Shown: positions 36,516-45,610, counted from the stretch's first letter. The stretch: 64,000 nt of DNA from Clostridium gelidum (GCF_019977655.1 NZ_AP024849.1:2575001-2639000), one strand, 5' to 3'. The notes: generated by a model not told the origin, from the letters alone. A program made the numbers and translations.

Positions 36516-36549
36516 TTTTAATGCAATTTTAATGTTTGAGATGTATAAT
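36516..36549 (+). promoter_or_regulatory. Direct repeats and -10 box upstream of the methyltransferase gene
   Basis: TTTTAATG at 36516-36523 and again at 36527-36534 (11-base period), with TATAAT at 36544-36549. Such tandem repeats at helical spacing are typical OmpR/PhoP-type sites that replace a -35 element. Confidence 0.55.
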
Positions 36550-36595
36550 GTAAAAAAATAGGGAGATTTTACTAGGATTAATTGGAGGGGAAGAA

Positions 36596-37168
36596 ATGAG
36601 AGAAAAGAAAGAAATATCATTTATTTTACAGTATATAAAGAAACCAAGAACTGTAGGGGCTATATTACCAAGTTCAAGGTATCTTGCAAATAAAATGATG
36701 GAAAATATTGATTTTAAACAGGCTAAATGCATTATAGAGTATGGACCTGGAACTGGAGTATTTACAGAAAAGTTATTACAAAATAGAGATAAAAGTACAA
36801 TAATTATGCTTTTCGAATATAATCAAAAGTTTTGCAGTTTACTAAAAGACAAGTTTAAACATGAAGAAAATTTATTTATTATAAATGATTCTTCTGAAAA
36901 TGTTGATAAGTACCTAATAAAACATCAAATTGAAAGTGTAGACTATGTAGTATCCGGACTCCCTTTTGCAAGTTTGCCACAGCAAGTTTCTGATGAGATA
37001 TTGAAAAAAACAAAAAGTATACTTAAAAAGGATGGGAAATTTATAACATTTCAATATACTTTATTGAAGGTAGGGTTTATAAAAAAATATTTTAGGTACA
37101 TTGACCTTAAAAGAGAATTTAGGAACATGCCTCCAGCGTATGTACTAAATTGTATAAACTGTAATTAA
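36596..37168 (+). CDS. SAM-dependent methyltransferase, phospholipid N-methyltransferase-like
   Basis: 190 residues from ATG 36596 after TTGGAGGGGAAG. The opening KKPRTVGAILPSSRYLANKM is the hallmark of PmtA-like and rRNA-adenine-dimethylase-like lipid methyltransferases. IIEYGPGTGVFTE is the SAM motif I, and VVSGLPFASLPQQ corresponds to motif IV. A basic, amphipathic N-terminus fits membrane-surface binding. Whether it methylates phosphatidylethanolamine here is not shown. It sits behind the two-component genes with its own promoter. Confidence 0.82.
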   Translation: MREKKEISFILQYIKKPRTVGAILPSSRYLANKMMENIDFKQAKCIIEYGPGTGVFTEKLLQNRDKSTIIMLFEYNQKFCSLLKDKFKHEENLFIINDSSENVDKYLIKHQIESVDYVVSGLPFASLPQQVSDEILKKTKSILKKDGKFITFQYTLLKVGFIKKYFRYIDLKREFRNMPPAYVLNCINCN

Positions 37169-37188
37169 TATATATTTATATAATTATG

Positions 37189-37219
37189 AAGTGAAAAAAT
37201 ACTTTCACTTTATTTTTTT
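37189..37219 (+). terminator. Terminator after the methyltransferase gene
   Basis: Stem AAGTGAAA / TTTCACTT followed by TATTTTTTT. Confidence 0.75.
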
Positions 37220-37255
37220 ATGCTAAAATAAATTTTTAATATAAATCTAAGTGTT

Positions 37256-37296
37256 TTTTAATCTGATTTTAATCTCTTAATGTGACTATATATAAT
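37256..37296 (+). promoter_or_regulatory. Direct repeats and -10 box upstream of the PAP2 genes
   Basis: TTTTAATC at 37256-37263 and 37267-37274 (11-base period), with TATAAT at 37291-37296. The arrangement resembles that at 36516 and is a candidate second target of the OmpR-type regulator; the gap to the -10 box is longer by seven bases. Confidence 0.5.
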
Positions 37297-37438
37297 AGTA
37301 TCAAGACAAATTATATTAAAAATTATTAAATTTAATATAACATAATTTTCTTAGTTGCAAATTGTCGTTTTAAGAATATCACTTATTTTAGAAGTGGTCA
37401 CATTTGTTAAGAAAATAGAGAGGAAGGTAATTAAGAAT

Positions 37439-37993
37439 ATGATATCTCTATTACAAAATATTGATAATTCCATTCTTTTATTTATAAAAAATAATATGCA
37501 TGGGAATATAATGGATAAAGCCATGGTTATAATCACTTCCTTAGGCAATGGGGGAGCTATATGGATTATAATAGCTGCACTTTTAATGATTAATAAAAAA
37601 TATAGAAAGATAGGATTTATGGCTTTATGTGCTTTAATCTTAAGTACAATTTTAGGAGAAGGAATATTAAAACATGTGGTTCAGCGTATAAGACCGTCAG
37701 CAGATATACCCGTAATTAACATGTTAATTACAAAACCATTATCTTATTCTTTTCCATCAGGGCATACTGCCTCTTCTTTTGCAGTTGCAGGAGTAATGGC
37801 AAAATATTTTAAAAAATATGCAGCTGGATTTTTAGGATTAGCATCTTTAATAGCTTTTTCAAGATTGTATTTATATGTGCATTATCCTACAGATGTATTA
37901 GCTGGGATCATTTTAGGGTTAATATGTAGTGGAATAATAATTTATATATTTGGTAAAAACTGTTTTTTGAAAAATATATTGCTGAAGGGGTAG
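37439..37993 (+). CDS. PAP2-family membrane phosphatase 1
   Basis: Start at ATG 37439 with AGGAAGG upstream; a longer frame to 37355 adds residues unlike the family. 184 residues and about five membrane segments. The three phosphatase motifs are KHVVQRIRP, FPSGHTASS and SRLYLYVHYPTDV (catalytic His in the second and third). Such enzymes remove phosphate from undecaprenyl-PP, phosphatidate or phosphatidylglycerol-phosphate at the outer face of the membrane. A second PAP2 gene follows after six bases. Confidence 0.88.
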   Translation: MISLLQNIDNSILLFIKNNMHGNIMDKAMVIITSLGNGGAIWIIIAALLMINKKYRKIGFMALCALILSTILGEGILKHVVQRIRPSADIPVINMLITKPLSYSFPSGHTASSFAVAGVMAKYFKKYAAGFLGLASLIAFSRLYLYVHYPTDVLAGIILGLICSGIIIYIFGKNCFLKNILLKG

Positions 37994-37999
37994 TTAAAA

Positions 38000-38581
38000 A
38001 TGAATATGGAACTTTTTGGATTTATAAATAACTTAGCAAATAAAAATGGAGTTTTGGACGGAATAATGATTTTCTTTTCTAACTATGTGCCTTATGTATT
38101 TATGGCAGTTATTGTAATAGTGTTTATTTTAGGAATTAAACAAAAAAGATTTGAATATAGAAAAATTGCTTTTAGTACTGTTGTTATAACAATTATAAAT
38201 TTAATAATAAATTTATTAATTAGAAGTATATTTCATGTAGACAGGCCTTTTATTCATAATAAGGTAAATTTATTAGTGCCTCATGATACAGCTTCATCAT
38301 TTCCAAGTAACCATGCTACAGGAACAATGAGTATAGCTTTAGGACTCGGAAAATACAATAGAATACTTGAAATTATAATGACAATACTGTCAATAATTGT
38401 AGGCTTTTCAAGGGTGTATGTTGGAAATCATTATCCTGCAGATGTTATTGGGGCATATGTAATTGTTTTTGTAACAAGTTATATTTACAATTTAAAATTA
38501 AGAAGTAAAGTTGAAAAATTATATGAAATAGTTGAAAATAAAATGGCAACAAGATTAGGGTTAAAATCATTATATAACTAA
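38000..38581 (+). CDS. PAP2-family membrane phosphatase 2 (BcrC-like)
   Basis: 193 residues. Opening MELFGFINNLANKNGVLDGI and the motifs IRSIFHVDRPF, SFPSNHATG and SRVYVGNHYPADVIG resemble BcrC/YbjG undecaprenyl-diphosphate phosphatases, which recycle the wall lipid carrier and give bacitracin resistance. Ser-Asn-His replaces the usual Ser-Gly-His in motif 2, as in BcrC. The start is ATG 38000 after AAGGGGTAG. It is co-transcribed with the gene before it. Confidence 0.86.
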   Translation: MNMELFGFINNLANKNGVLDGIMIFFSNYVPYVFMAVIVIVFILGIKQKRFEYRKIAFSTVVITIINLIINLLIRSIFHVDRPFIHNKVNLLVPHDTASSFPSNHATGTMSIALGLGKYNRILEIIMTILSIIVGFSRVYVGNHYPADVIGAYVIVFVTSYIYNLKLRSKVEKLYEIVENKMATRLGLKSLYN

Positions 38582-38682
38582 ATTTAATATTATATAATTT
38601 TAGTTTTTAAAAGAAGGTATAATGGTTATACTTGTTATATGTGAGAATAACAAAATAAAACAATGATTAGGAGAGATTATTT

Positions 38683-39234
38683 ATGGAAGACAATGGTACA
38701 AAATACAATAGTAAAGAAGAGTTAGTGCGAGAAATATTAGAAAAGGATAAGGACTTAAAAGATAGTAATATTGATGAAGAATTAATCCATGAACTTATTA
38801 GTGGCAAGGTTTCAAAGAATATAAACAATACACATGATGAACACTCAACACTTGGACAAAGAACTGCTGACAAAATAGCTATATTTGGTGGGAGTTGGAC
38901 ATTTATAATAAGTTTTGGTGTTGTATTAGTAACTTGGATTATAATAAATGCTGTTATTCTAAGGAGTAAAGCATTTGATCCATATCCATTTGTATTTTTA
39001 AATCTAATATTATCTTGCCTTGCAGCTATACAAGCTCCAATAATCATGATGTCACAAAACCGTCAAACAGAAAAAGATAGATTAACTGCTGCAAATGATT
39101 ATCTTATTAATTTGAAATCTGAAATAATAGTAGAAGATTTGCATAAAAAAATTGATGTTTTAATGGAACAACAAGAAGAAAATAAAAGAACTCAAGAATT
39201 ATTATTAAAAACAATTAAAGAATTAAAGAATTAA
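38683..39234 (+). CDS. DUF1003 membrane protein
   Basis: 183 residues after TTAGGAGAG. A charged N-terminal part (1-60) is followed by two membrane segments (about 72-92 and 103-122) linked by SKAFDPYPFVFLNLILSCLA, then 'APIIMMSQNRQTEKDRLTAA' and a coiled-coil tail. This is the DUF1003 pattern. Function is not established. Its terminator at 39277-40781 has been split by an insertion sequence. Confidence 0.88.
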   Translation: MEDNGTKYNSKEELVREILEKDKDLKDSNIDEELIHELISGKVSKNINNTHDEHSTLGQRTADKIAIFGGSWTFIISFGVVLVTWIIINAVILRSKAFDPYPFVFLNLILSCLAAIQAPIIMMSQNRQTEKDRLTAANDYLINLKSEIIVEDLHKKIDVLMEQQEENKRTQELLLKTIKELKN

Positions 39235-39321
39235 AGAATAAAAATAAAAATTAAATTATAAGAAATAACTAATCAGAATACCGTATTATTCAATAAAATG
39301 TACCCTTTGTAAAGGACATTG

Positions 39322-40185
39322 TTAAAAATACTGTGTAGAATCAATGAGATGATTTCTGTATTCAACAGGAGTCATCCTTTTTAAATTCCATTGATATCTA
39401 TAGTTGTTATAATAAATCATGTACTGGTCTATCTCATTTTTTAGGTCTTCTAATGTTTGGCATTGTTTTATGTTTACTTCATCTTTGAAATGCCCAAAGA
39501 ATGATTCCTGCGGGGCGTTGTCCCAACAGTTTCCTCGTCTAGACATAGATTGACCAAACCCACATTCTTTTACTAACTTCTGAAATTTAGGACTTGTGTA
39601 GTGTGATCCTTGATCTGAATGAATGAAAGCTTCAGGATGAAATTTTACACTTTTTGATTTCTTAAGATTGGTGATAGTATCGATAACTATATCTAATGTG
39701 AGACTATCAGATACATTATAAGCCATTATTTCATTAGTTGATGCATCTTTAATGGTCGACAAATAAGCCTTTTTGCTTTTATTTTTATAGAACAAATAGG
39801 TAATATCCGTAAGCAATACTTTGCCAGGGGTATTCTGTTTGAAATTCCTATTAAGCACATTAGGTAAGACTTTATGTTCTTTAGTTGCTTTTACCATTCG
39901 TCTATATGGATTTGCTTTTCTATAAGGACAAACTATGTCATATTTTTTCATAAGTCTGCGAATACGTTTTAGATTATATACAACTCCATATTGAGATTTC
40001 AATACCATCTTTATTTGTCTTGCACCTTTTTTATGTTTTTTGAAGTTGAATGCCTTTAAAATTATATCTTTAACTTCCAAATCATTATCGTTGCGCTTGC
40101 TGCGCAAGCATTCGGATTTTGCTGAAAAATAATTATAATATCCAGAACGTGATACACCAGCTAATGTGCATAAATAGCTTGTCAT
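39322..40185 (-). CDS. IS3-family transposase OrfB (DDE integrase)
   Basis: 287 residues from the first ATG; the frame stays open upstream to the orfA overlap, so in vivo it is probably made as OrfAB through the slippery site. The HTH_21 region (CTLAGVSRSGYYNYF) is followed by the rve core with TDITYLFYKN (first Asp), SDQGSHYTS (second Asp) and DNAPQESFFGHFKDE (Glu). All catalytic residues are intact. It cuts and joins the element's ends. Confidence 0.92.
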   Translation of the reverse strand: MTSYLCTLAGVSRSGYYNYFSAKSECLRSKRNDNDLEVKDIILKAFNFKKHKKGARQIKMVLKSQYGVVYNLKRIRRLMKKYDIVCPYRKANPYRRMVKATKEHKVLPNVLNRNFKQNTPGKVLLTDITYLFYKNKSKKAYLSTIKDASTNEIMAYNVSDSLTLDIVIDTITNLKKSKSVKFHPEAFIHSDQGSHYTSPKFQKLVKECGFGQSMSRRGNCWDNAPQESFFGHFKDEVNIKQCQTLEDLKNEIDQYMIYYNNYRYQWNLKRMTPVEYRNHLIDSTQYF

Positions 40186-40250
40186 ATTCTTTAATTTATA
40201 TTTTTTAATTACTGATTTAATAAGAATGAAATTTTCTTTTGTTAATGAAC

Positions 40251-40670
40251 CTATTTTCGTTTTATCACTCTCCTTTCTATCAAATCGAGTTTTTTTAATA
40301 ATTCATTCTCAGCTTTCAGTAGAGTAGTTTGTACTTTAAGACGTTCATATTTTTCGTCTATAGAAAGTTCCTTATCACGAGGTCGCCCAGCTTTGCCTTT
40401 TCTTGTATCATCTAAACCATGTATACCGTTTTCCTTATAGGCAGCACGCCATTTTTTACTTATCGATTCAATTCGTCCAATCTCTAAGATACTTATCACG
40501 AAATCAGATTCTTCAAATATCTTTCGTGGAAACTTTCCTTTTTCGTATTCTGATATAAAAATTCGTCTGAATTCATCTGTATATGTAATTGATCTTTCAC
40601 TAACATTTTTTACATATTTATTTCTAGATATCAATTCTATTTCTTCTTTTGTAAATAACTTATTACTCAT
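40251..40670 (-). CDS. IS3-family transposase OrfA
   Basis: 139 residues. Two helix-turn-helix regions (about 25-60 and 65-95, with 'ISKKWRAAYKENGIHGLDDT' and KAGRPRDKEL) are followed by a leucine-zipper-like helix 'YERLKVQTTLLKAENELLKK'. It binds the IS ends and joins OrfB by frameshifting at the A7-C run in its last codons. Confidence 0.9.
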   Translation of the reverse strand: MSNKLFTKEEIELISRNKYVKNVSERSITYTDEFRRIFISEYEKGKFPRKIFEESDFVISILEIGRIESISKKWRAAYKENGIHGLDDTRKGKAGRPRDKELSIDEKYERLKVQTTLLKAENELLKKLDLIERRVIKRK

Positions 40671-40781
40671 AAAATCTACTCCTATCTCTTTGTTTTATTA
40701 TACATAAAAACCCTATAAGATAGATATTTTATTTACTGTCTATCTTATAGGGTACATTTTACAAAATGAATTTACGGTATT

Positions 40782-41007
40782 TTTTGTTTCTCTAAAATCC
40801 TATCTTTAATTTTCTATAAGTCCTTATTTCGCTGGGATCTGCACGAATACGTTTTCACCTTAGGTATCTATATTATAGATAGAATAATAAATTTTAATAG
40901 TCATAGAAAAAGAAAGGTATACAGTCTAAATAAATGAAAAACCCATATAAACATGAATGTAATCACCTGATATTGCGGAAAACGACCAATAATTCAAAAA
41001 AATCGCG
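40782..41007 (+). other. Gene-free leader region before kdp
   Basis: The 318-base gap to kdpA holds no gene. The block TCGCTGGGATCTGCACGAAT at 40833-40852 is notably GC-richer than its surroundings and may be structured RNA or a remnant. It did not match the ydaO c-di-AMP riboswitch core that I know, and it lies upstream of the kdp promoter. Confidence 0.3.
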
Positions 41008-41036
41008 TTGTTTAACTAGAGCAATGGAAGTATAAT
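41008..41036 (+). promoter_or_regulatory. Promoter of kdpABC
   Basis: TTGTTT (41008-41013), 17 bases, TATAAT (41031-41036), 38 bases before the kdpA start. Confidence 0.7.
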
Positions 41037-41074
41037 TCAGTTCGTAGTTAAATTTTAAGTTTAGGGGTGATTAT

Positions 41075-42733
41075 ATGAAATGGCTATCTTTAGTTATAAT
41101 CATAGGATTATTTGTATTAATATCAATTTATGTTGGTAAATACATGTACAATATTTTATTTAAAACAAAGTCATTTGTAGACCCGGTTATGGACAAAGTG
41201 GATAATGCTATATACAAAGTAGCAGGGATAGAAGACAAAGAAATGAATTGGAAAGAGTATATAAAGGCATTACTTACAACTAATATTGTAATGATAGTTG
41301 TAATTTTTATATTACTTATGGTTCAACAATTTATAGTAGGAGCAACAAATCCTAGTCTTAATATGAATTATCATACAGCATTTAATACAGCTATAAGCTT
41401 TATGACTAATACTAATTTACAAGACTATACGGGGGAAGTCAATCTAACTAATCTTTCTCAAATGATTGTAATTATATTTATGATGTTTACATCTGCTGCA
41501 ACAGGATTTGCTGCAAGTGGGGCATTTATTAAAGGAATTACAGGCCATGAGCTCGGTAATTTTTATAAGGATTTAATAAGAATAATAACTAGATTATTGT
41601 TACCTGTATCAATAATTGTATCAATAATTATGATATGGCAAGGAGTGCCACAAACTTTTCAAGCTCATAAAATTGTACAAACTTTGGAGGGTGGTACACA
41701 AACTTTAGCGTATGGACCAGTTGCAGCATTAGAAAGTATTAAACATTTAGGAACAAATGGTGGTGGCTTCTTTGGTGCTAATTCAGCACATCCATTTGAA
41801 AATCCAACTCCATTTACTAATATATTAGAAATTTTACTAATGATGTTTACTCCAGGTGCATACTTTTATGTATTTGGAAAAGCAACTAAAAACAAAAAGC
41901 AAGGTGTTGCATTATTTTCAGCAGCATTAATTTTATTCTTGGCAGTTATTCCAATAATGTATCATTTTGAAGCGTTAGGTAACCCTGTTATGAATAAGAT
42001 TGGGATAACTAATATTTTAGGAAACATGGAAGGTAAAGAAGTACGATTTGGAATGTTTGATTCATCTTTATTTTCAGTGGTTACTACAGCATTTACAACA
42101 GGATCTGTAAACAACATGCATGATTCATTAACACCAATAGGTGGAGCAATTACTATGTGGAACATGATGCTTAATGTGGTTTTTGGTGGAAAAGGTGTAG
42201 GTTTCATGAATTTGATTATATATGCAATGTTAGCAGTATTCATTTGTGGACTCATGGTAGGTAGAACTCCAGAGTTTTTGAGAAGAAAAATAGAAGGAAA
42301 AGAAATGAAAATAATGGCAGCTGTAATTTTAATCCATCCAATATTAATACTACTTCCAACGGCATTAGCAGCAGCAACAGGACAAGCATCCTTAAGTGGA
42401 TATCATGGATTATCGCAGATTCTATATCAATTTACTACTTCTGCAGCAAACAATGGATCAGGATTTGAAGGGCTAGCAGATACAACAGTATTTTGGAATG
42501 TATCAACTGGTATAGTAATGTTTTTAGGTAGATATGTGTCTATGATATTGTTATTAGCTTTAGCAGCATCAATGAAAGAGAAGAGATTAGTGGCGGAAGG
42601 TGCAGTATCATTTAGAACAGATACGTCTTTATTTGTAGGAGTGTTAATAGCAGTAATTCTAATAATTGGAGCATTAACATTTTTACCAGTACTAGTACTT
42701 GGACCTGGTGCAGAGTTCTTGACAATATCTTGA
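41075..42733 (+). CDS. kdpA: Potassium-transporting ATPase subunit A
   Basis: 552 residues, full length, about ten membrane segments. Four K+-filter loops are recognisable, including TNTNLQDYTGE, 'TNGGGFFGANSAHPFENPTP', TTGSVNNMHDSLTP and TTSAANNGSGFEGL. AGGGGTGAT lies before the ATG. KdpA is the K+-selective channel-like subunit of the KdpFABC pump, which imports K+ at very low external supply. No kdpF-like ORF was seen before it. Confidence 0.96.
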   Translation: MKWLSLVIIIGLFVLISIYVGKYMYNILFKTKSFVDPVMDKVDNAIYKVAGIEDKEMNWKEYIKALLTTNIVMIVVIFILLMVQQFIVGATNPSLNMNYHTAFNTAISFMTNTNLQDYTGEVNLTNLSQMIVIIFMMFTSAATGFAASGAFIKGITGHELGNFYKDLIRIITRLLLPVSIIVSIIMIWQGVPQTFQAHKIVQTLEGGTQTLAYGPVAALESIKHLGTNGGGFFGANSAHPFENPTPFTNILEILLMMFTPGAYFYVFGKATKNKKQGVALFSAALILFLAVIPIMYHFEALGNPVMNKIGITNILGNMEGKEVRFGMFDSSLFSVVTTAFTTGSVNNMHDSLTPIGGAITMWNMMLNVVFGGKGVGFMNLIIYAMLAVFICGLMVGRTPEFLRRKIEGKEMKIMAAVILIHPILILLPTALAAATGQASLSGYHGLSQILYQFTTSAANNGSGFEGLADTTVFWNVSTGIVMFLGRYVSMILLLALAASMKEKRLVAEGAVSFRTDTSLFVGVLIAVILIIGALTFLPVLVLGPGAEFLTIS

Positions 42734-42748
42734 TTGGAGGAGTAAAAA

Positions 42749-44794
42749 ATGAAAAGCAGTAAAAAGACTTTTATTACAAATAAAATGCTTAAAAGTGCTA
42801 TAAGAGATTCTTTTAAAAAGTTAAATCCAAAGGATATGATTAAGAATCCAGTAATGTTTGTAGCATATATAGGTATGATAATTACAGCAATTTTAACATT
42901 CTTTCCTCAAATAGTAGGGGAAAATGGAAGAATATATAATGGTATAGTTACAGTAATTCTATTTGCAACAATAGTGTTTGCTAATTTTGCAGAAGCTATT
43001 GCTGAAGGTAGAGGTAAAGCACAAGCTGATACTTTGAAGTCAACTAAAAAGGATACAAAGGCAAAGCTTTTAAAGCCGGATGGGAGCTACACTATAGTAA
43101 GTGCATCTGAACTTAGAAAAGGAAGTTTAGTTTTAGTTGAAGCAGGGGACATGATACCTAATGATGGTGAAGTTATTGAAGGACTCGCATCAGTCAATGA
43201 GTCAGCAATAACTGGTGAATCAGCACCAGTTATTAAAGAATCGGGTGGGGATTTTTCATGTGTTACTGGAGGTACTACAGTAGTATCGGATTGGATTAAG
43301 GTAGAAATAACATCAGAACCAGGAGAGTCATTTTTGGATAAGATGATTTCACTTGTTGAAGGTGCTTCAAGGAAGAAAACTCCAAATGAAATAGCACTTT
43401 CAACCTTGCTTATAGCTCTTACAGTAATATTTTTAGTAGTAATTATATCCTTATATCCAATAGCAAATTTTGTAGGCGTAAAACTTGAAGTTTCAACCTT
43501 AGTTGCGTTATTGGTTTGTTTAATACCTACTACAATAGGAGGATTATTATCTTCAATAGGAATAGCAGGTATGGATAGAGTTACAAGATTTAATGTTATA
43601 GCAATGAGCGGTAAAGCAGTAGAGGCTTGCGGTGATGTTGATGTAATGATATTAGATAAGACTGGAACTATTACATTTGGTAATAGACTCGCAGCTGATT
43701 TTATACCAGTTGAAGGCATATTAAAGGATGAAATGATAAAATATTCCCTTATAACATCTATTAAAGATACAACTCCAGAAGGAAAATCAACAATAGATCT
43801 TGGACAAAAGCTAGGCTTTCAAATAGATGAAAAAGAATATGCAGAGGATGAGTTTCTAGAATTCACAGCTCAAACAAAAAGTAGTGGAGTGAATCTTAAA
43901 AATGGAGAGAAGATTAGAAAAGGTGCTAATTCAGCAATTATAGAATTTGTCAAAAATAATGGTGGTAGTATTCCTAATGATTTAAAAGAAAAAGTAGATG
44001 GGATATCTAAATTAGGTGGAACTCCGCTAGTCGTAGCTAAAGATGATAAAATTTATGGAGTAATCTATTTAAAAGATACAGTAAAACCAGGACTTGCAGA
44101 AAGATTTGTTAAACTTAGAGAAATGGGAATAAAAACTATAATGTGTACAGGCGATAATCCATTAACAGCAGCTACAATTGCTAGTGAAGCTGGGGTAGAT
44201 GAATATATAGCGGAATGTACACCAGAAGATAAGATTGAAGCAATTAAGAAAGAACAAGATCTGGGCAAAATTGTTGCAATGACTGGTGATGGAACAAATG
44301 ATGCTCCAGCACTTGCACAAGCAAATGTTGGAATTGCAATGAATTCAGGAACTATAGCAGCAAAGGAAGCTGCAAATATGGTTGATTTAGATTCAGATCC
44401 AACTAAGATATTAGATGTAGTTGGAATAGGTAAACAACTTTTAATAACTAGAGGTGCTCTTACAACTTTTTCAATTGCTAATGATGTAGCTAAATATTTC
44501 GCTATAATACCTGCTATGTTTATGATAGCAATTCCACAAATGCAAATATTAAATGTTATGAGATTATCTAGCTCAAAATCAGCAATAATATCAGCATTAA
44601 TATTTAATGCAATAATAATTCCACTTTTAATTCCAATAGCATTAAAGGGTGTTAAGTATGTCCCTATGAAACCAGAAAAAATATTAAAGAGGAATTTAAG
44701 TATATATGGTCTTGGTGGAGTGCTAGTGCCGTTCATTGGTATTAAGATAATAGATATAATAATAACACCATTATTAGCCTTATTAGGTATGTAG
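42749..44794 (+). CDS. kdpB: Potassium-transporting P-type ATPase subunit B
   Basis: 681 residues, complete. Motifs are TGESAPVIKESGGD (actuator), LDKTGTITFGN (phosphorylated Asp), FTAQTKSSGVN and KGAN (nucleotide domain), and TGDGTNDAPALAQANVG. GGAGGAG lies 15 bases after kdpA ends. It hydrolyses ATP to drive K+ through KdpA. Confidence 0.97.
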   Translation: MKSSKKTFITNKMLKSAIRDSFKKLNPKDMIKNPVMFVAYIGMIITAILTFFPQIVGENGRIYNGIVTVILFATIVFANFAEAIAEGRGKAQADTLKSTKKDTKAKLLKPDGSYTIVSASELRKGSLVLVEAGDMIPNDGEVIEGLASVNESAITGESAPVIKESGGDFSCVTGGTTVVSDWIKVEITSEPGESFLDKMISLVEGASRKKTPNEIALSTLLIALTVIFLVVIISLYPIANFVGVKLEVSTLVALLVCLIPTTIGGLLSSIGIAGMDRVTRFNVIAMSGKAVEACGDVDVMILDKTGTITFGNRLAADFIPVEGILKDEMIKYSLITSIKDTTPEGKSTIDLGQKLGFQIDEKEYAEDEFLEFTAQTKSSGVNLKNGEKIRKGANSAIIEFVKNNGGSIPNDLKEKVDGISKLGGTPLVVAKDDKIYGVIYLKDTVKPGLAERFVKLREMGIKTIMCTGDNPLTAATIASEAGVDEYIAECTPEDKIEAIKKEQDLGKIVAMTGDGTNDAPALAQANVGIAMNSGTIAAKEAANMVDLDSDPTKILDVVGIGKQLLITRGALTTFSIANDVAKYFAIIPAMFMIAIPQMQILNVMRLSSSKSAIISALIFNAIIIPLLIPIALKGVKYVPMKPEKILKRNLSIYGLGGVLVPFIGIKIIDIIITPLLALLGM

Positions 44795-44806
44795 GAGGAA
44801 CAGATT

Positions 44807-45409
44807 ATGAATGAATTAAAAAAAGCAATAAGATTAACTTTAGTATTAATAGTGATTTGTGGTCTAGCTTATCCACTACTTATTACGGGAATTGGACAAG
44901 TGTTATTTCCAAGCCAAGCAAATGGAAGCGTAATAACTCATAATGGAAAAGAAGTAGGTTCAAAACTTATTGGACAACAATATAATGATGATAGTCATTT
45001 TGTGGGTAGAATATCAGCTGTAAATTACAATACTTCAACTGATGGAAAAGAAATTGATGCAACATCAGGTTCGGATAATTTAGGACCAACAAGTGATGTT
45101 TTAAAACAAAGAGTTGAAGGAGATATTAAAGCATTTTTAGATAAAAATCCAACTTTATCTAAAGAAGATATATCATCAGAACTTATATCACAGTCAGGTT
45201 CAGGACTTGATCCAGATATAACTCCAAAGGGGGCTAAGATACAAGTAGATAGAATATCAAAGGCAACTGGAATTTCAAAAGATGATTTGGATAGGTTAAT
45301 TGATAAAAATACGAAGGGAAAATGGTTGGGATTGTTTGGGGAAGAAAAGATTAATGTGCTTAGCCTAAATTTAGCAGTTGATGATATGAAAAATATGAAA
45401 AGTAATTAA
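44807..45409 (+). CDS. kdpC: Potassium-transporting ATPase subunit C
   Basis: 200 residues. One N-terminal membrane segment (10-32) is followed by the soluble domain with 'GSKLIGQQYNDDSHFVGRIS', SGSDNLGPTSDVL and ISQSGSGLDPDITPKGAKIQ, all typical of KdpC. GGAGGAA precedes the ATG. It stabilises the pump. No kdpD/kdpE follow; a truncated kdpD lies at 53493. Confidence 0.95.
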   Translation: MNELKKAIRLTLVLIVICGLAYPLLITGIGQVLFPSQANGSVITHNGKEVGSKLIGQQYNDDSHFVGRISAVNYNTSTDGKEIDATSGSDNLGPTSDVLKQRVEGDIKAFLDKNPTLSKEDISSELISQSGSGLDPDITPKGAKIQVDRISKATGISKDDLDRLIDKNTKGKWLGLFGEEKINVLSLNLAVDDMKNMKSN

Positions 45410-45484
45410 TAAGGATGTAACATCTACACAATATAAAAAATCTGATTTGAGTGAAAAAGATTCAAAAAGGTTGCAACAGAAAGC

Positions 45485-45518
45485 AAAGTATATTGCAGTT
45501 TCTGCACTATACTTTTAA
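45485..45518 (+). terminator. Terminator after kdpC
   Basis: Long stem AAAGTAT...TGCAG / CTGCA...ATACTTT followed by TAAT. It is the likely end of the kdp operon. Confidence 0.65.
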
Positions 45519-45610
45519 TATTAAAATAGTGAAGCGTATCATAAATAAATGCGAGTTTTACTAAAATTAGATAATAAAATATGAGTTATGAGCTATTCGC
45601 TTCCACTATT

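Larger units (their letters stand above)
39299..40756 (-). mobile_element. IS3-family insertion sequence, apparently intact
   Basis: About 1,458 bp. The ends are TGTACCCTTTGTAAAGGACA and, inverted from the right, TGTACCCTATAAGATAGACA (outer eight and last four bases agree). It encodes orfA and orfB on the minus strand with a -1 frameshift site A AAA AAA C at 40296-40289 in the overlap. Flanking bases AAAA/TTTT extend the symmetry, and a target duplication could not be settled. Confidence 0.85.
39277..40781 (+). terminator. Terminator hairpin split by the IS element
   Basis: AATACCGTA at 39277-39285 and TACGGTATT at 40773-40781 are exact inverse arms, and the second is followed by TTTTTGTTT. 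If the element at 39299-40756 is removed, they form a normal terminator with a short loop for the DUF1003 gene 42 bases upstream. The insertion lies within the loop. Confidence 0.65.

Noticed and set aside
40782..41007. c-di-AMP (ydaO) riboswitch before kdpA
   Set aside because: The region was considered for location alone; the GGGGAC-type core and flanking helices are missing.
43087..43719. A 210-codon frame opposite kdpB
   Set aside because: It is a shadow of kdpB; kdpB is complete with all motifs.
44065..44736. A 223-codon frame opposite the 3' part of kdpB
   Set aside because: It is a shadow of the membrane-rich coding strand, with no initiation signal.
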